DNA from: Acetobacteraceae bacterium | GTDB lineage: Bacteria; Pseudomonadota; Alphaproteobacteria; Acetobacterales; Acetobacteraceae | Length of the DNA stretch: 7,683 nucleotides | Assembly: GCA_030039695.1 (NCBI GenBank) | Contig: JASHVB010000963.1 | Coordinates: 1 to 7,683, forward strand | Reading direction: 5' to 3' | Shown: piece after piece, positions 6,182 through 7,683 of the stretch | How the letters are laid out: every line of letters begins with the position of its first letter | Position numbering within the stretch: position 1 is the first letter of the stretch | Position numbers and translations under genes: made by a program | The notes under the pieces: model-generated | Databases searched by the model: none | Told to the model about the DNA's origin: nothing | Seen by the model: only the letters and a program-made list of their open reading frames with translations

Positions 6182-6480
6182 GTGCTATCACGGAACGCAC
6201 ACGGTCGAATTGCAGTGAATGGCGGGAGAGCACGAATCGTCTTGGATACGCGTTGGCCCTCGGTGGCCTCGCCGTCGCCGCCGGATTGCCAACGACCGGC
6301 GCACCAGCCGCCCCGGCAATCGTCAGATACGGAACTGGTTCGGGTCCCGTGGCGCCGCGGCCTCAAGGCCACATGCTGGTGCATCCCTGGATGATTTTGT
6401 GTGACCTCGGCAGCCCGCAGACCGTGCTGTCGATCGCCATGGCCGAGCTGCCTCGACACCACCACCGATCAATGTGGTAG
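6178..6480 (+). CDS. Small unknown protein with one membrane segment
   Basis: This frame gives 100 residues. The start ATG lies in an ATGA overlap with the PCuAC stop, and the TAG stop overlaps the SCO ribosome-binding site (AGGAGG at 6479-6484), so the frame fills the gap between two real genes exactly. Residues 1-20 are charged (TERTRSNCSEWRES), residues 22-39 form a hydrophobic segment (LGYALALGGLAVAAGL), and the C-terminal half contains HMLVHPWMILC and a final HHHRSMW. The orientation and Met/His/Cys content would suit a membrane-anchored metal-handling protein, but I recognise no family. Early codons are less GC-biased than in the neighbours, so a degraded or non-coding spacer is still possible. 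The same frame stays open far upstream through the PCuAC gene, which is an artefact of high GC. Confidence 0.5.
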   Translation: MSAITERTRSNCSEWRESTNRLGYALALGGLAVAAGLPTTGAPAAPAIVRYGTGSGPVAPRPQGHMLVHPWMILCDLGSPQTVLSIAMAELPRHHHRSMW

Positions 6481-6489
6481 GAGGCGACG

Positions 6490-7104
6490 ATGAGCACCAT
6501 CACCAAACGCGGCGCCGCCAGAACATCCACCCTGTTCCATGCCGCGGCGGGGCTTGTTGCCGGGCTACTGTTGCTGGGGGCCGGTGGGTTCCTGTGGCTG
6601 AGCGCAAGCAGCGATGGGCGTTCTGTCGGCGGGCCCTTCATGCTGCAAAGCGATGCAGGGAAGCTTGTCACGGCAAGGGATTTCCGCGGCAAATTCATGC
6701 TGGTGTACTTCGGTTACACCTATTGTCCCGATATATGCCCCACCGCCCTGAACGCGATCACGGCGGCGCTGGAGAAGCTGGGACCTAAGGCAAAGGACGT
6801 GGCGCCGATCTTCATCACCGTCGATCCGCAGCGCGACACGCCGCAGGTGATGCGCCGCTACACCGCGGCGTTCAGCCCGGACCTCATCGGGCTGACCGGG
6901 ACGCCGGATGAAATCGCAAAAGTGGCGAAGGAATACCGGGTCTACTATGCAAAGCACGTCACCGGTTCGAGGCCGGATGACTATTCCATGGACCACAGTT
7001 CGATCATCTACCTGATGGGGCCCAACGGAAAGTTCATCGCACCGATACCAGCGGAGCAATCGCCCGCTGAGATGGCCGCAGACATCAGCAGACTTATGTC
7101 ATAA
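6490..7104 (+). CDS. SCO1/SenC/PrrC-family copper chaperone for cytochrome oxidase
   Basis: The product has 204 residues with an N-terminal membrane anchor (about 17-37) and a periplasmic thioredoxin-like domain. The copper ligands are all visible: C79 and C83 in YCPDICP and H169 in DYSMDHSS. The family's DPxxDTP motif is also present (D112-P-Q-R-D116-T-P), as is GYTYCPD ahead of the cysteines. SCO proteins reduce or metallate the CuA site of subunit II of cytochrome c oxidase, often receiving Cu(I) from PCuAC, encoded upstream. ATG 6490 follows AGGAGG (6479-6484) at five bases, a strong site that fixes the start. Length is normal for the family. It is the last gene of the cluster; a candidate terminator follows about 50 bases later. 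Confidence 0.95.
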   Translation: MSTITKRGAARTSTLFHAAAGLVAGLLLLGAGGFLWLSASSDGRSVGGPFMLQSDAGKLVTARDFRGKFMLVYFGYTYCPDICPTALNAITAALEKLGPKAKDVAPIFITVDPQRDTPQVMRRYTAAFSPDLIGLTGTPDEIAKVAKEYRVYYAKHVTGSRPDDYSMDHSSIIYLMGPNGKFIAPIPAEQSPAEMAADISRLMS

Positions 7105-7152
7105 CCGGCACATCGGCCTCTCTCGCGCTGGAGCATTCGTAGTTTTCTGGGG

Positions 7153-7178
7153 CTGCGGCGGAGAGCGGCAGGATTTTT
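7153..7178 (+). terminator. Candidate Rho-independent terminator after the SCO gene
   Basis: CTGCGGC (7153-7159) and GCGGCAG (7165-7171) form a seven-position stem with one G-G mismatch around the loop GGAGA, followed after two bases by TTTTT (7174-7178). It lies 48 bases beyond the SCO stop, which suits the end of the copper operon. The mismatch makes the stem imperfect, so confidence is moderate. No comparable element facing the opposite way is seen for the convergent nickel gene. Confidence 0.4.
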
Positions 7179-7386
7179 CCTTGCTGAGTGGGCAGCGGCA
7201 GGTCTGCTTATGGAAGGCTCTCTCTCCGAGACCCGACATTCTGTTGCTTCTACGGCCAGTGAGCTAGGCTATTCCATCCGCGCGCGGACCAACCTCGCCC
7301 GCCGAGAACGCCGTCGTGATGCTGCGGGTGTCGCACGCCGACGGAGAGGCCGGATGGTATCATACAAGTTCCCCCAGAGGACAGCC

Positions 7387-7683
7387 TTACTCCGACAACG
7401 TGACCTCGATCGCGTCGTAACGTTTGAGTTTGTAGACAGCAACTGAAATGATCCAGGCCAGGACAAAGATGCCAATGATGGTATAGCCTAAGAGGCCGAA
7501 AGCGGTGTCACCGTTGAGCGCGGCGATCGGGTCCCAGAACCAGCCAGTCAGATTGTACTGGCCTTGGATCAGCCCGAGAGTCTCCAATCCGCCGACGACC
7601 AGCGCCACCAACACGGAGACCGAGGTGACGGTGATGTTGTAGAACAGCTTGCGCATCGGTTTCATGAAGGCCCAGCCATAGGC
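7387..7683 (-). CDS. C-terminal part of a NiCoT-family nickel/cobalt permease (partial)
   Basis: On the minus strand the frame is open from the right edge to a TAA at 7387-7389, giving 98 C-terminal residues. It begins AYGWAFMKPMRKLFYNITVT, a hallmark of HoxN/HupN/NixA nickel/cobalt permeases, and continues with the last two membrane helices (around VSVLVALVVGGLETLGLI and LLGYTIIGIFVLAWIISVAV) and a short cytoplasmic end (KLKRYDAIEVTLSE). These inner-membrane proteins import Ni2+ or Co2+ at low concentration for urease, hydrogenase or cobalamin enzymes. The metal-selecting HX4DH motif of helix II lies outside the window, so nickel versus cobalt preference cannot be told. The internal ATG at 7663-7665 is not the start, since the conserved residues continue before it. 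It converges on the copper cluster and is probably a separate transcription unit. Confidence 0.9.
   Translation of the reverse strand, partial: AYGWAFMKPMRKLFYNITVTSVSVLVALVVGGLETLGLIQGQYNLTGWFWDPIAALNGDTAFGLLGYTIIGIFVLAWIISVAVYKLKRYDAIEVTLSE

Noticed and set aside
5380..6480. A 366-codon plus-strand open frame running from inside copD through the PCuAC gene
   Set aside because: Its product up to 6177 is Arg/Gly/His-rich text out of frame with two clearly identified genes. Only the last 101 codons, from the ATG at 6178, are kept as a possible gene.
7311..7344. Nested inverted repeats (CCGTCG/CGACGG enclosing TGCG/CGCA) between the SCO and nickel genes
   Set aside because: The stems are short and there is no T-run on either strand, so it is not called as a terminator; chance pairing is likely in GC-rich DNA.
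7210..7446. A 78-codon plus-strand frame overlapping the end of the nickel permease gene
   Set aside because: Arg-rich composition, antisense overlap of 60 bases with a confident gene, and no domain.

Overview
The window reads as a piece of a GC-rich proteobacterial chromosome, most likely alphaproteobacterial. The high GC3 genes and the particular copper-gene set suggest an Acetobacteraceae-like or methylotroph-like host, but this is inference and no rRNA or other taxonomic marker is present. It falls into three parts.

Left part (1 to about 1960) is loose, partly degraded accessory DNA of visibly lower GC. It holds the 3' end of an unassigned gene (1-137), a C-terminal remnant of an NTF2/lumazine-binding-like protein (213-410), a 19-bp tandem duplication (431-468), one intact GFA-family zinc protein (632-1039), and a C-terminal fragment of a GT1/MGT-type glycosyltransferase on the minus strand (1366-1650). 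Long stretches with no convincing gene lie between them.

Central part (1965-7104) is the main content: a tightly packed, single-direction periplasmic copper-handling cluster. The order is a DUF2946-like small secreted protein, a predicted outer-membrane beta-barrel of the MetA-like/'transporter' type, CopC, a large CopD membrane protein fused to a c-type cytochrome domain and a cysteine-poor redoxin-like tail, a possible 35-codon ORF with a very strong ribosome-binding site, PCuAC with a Met/His-rich tail, a small unknown membrane protein joined by an ATGA overlap, and a SCO1/SenC copper chaperone. Gaps are short or negative, so it is probably one operon. The logic is copper entry and capture (barrel, CopC), passage or redox at the inner membrane (CopD-cytochrome c), and handover to the CuA site of a cytochrome oxidase or another cuproenzyme (PCuAC, SCO). 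No oxidase subunit or copper regulator lies inside the window.

Right part (7105-7683): a candidate terminator follows the SCO gene, and then comes the C-terminal end of a NiCoT (HoxN/NixA-type) nickel/cobalt permease on the minus strand, convergent with the copper cluster and running off the right edge.

The most unusual items are the three-domain CopD-cytochrome c-redoxin-like fusion, the small overlapping ORF between it and PCuAC, and the unknown gene between PCuAC and SCO. Components of the cluster are known families, so this is best described as a variant copper-delivery operon rather than a wholly new system.
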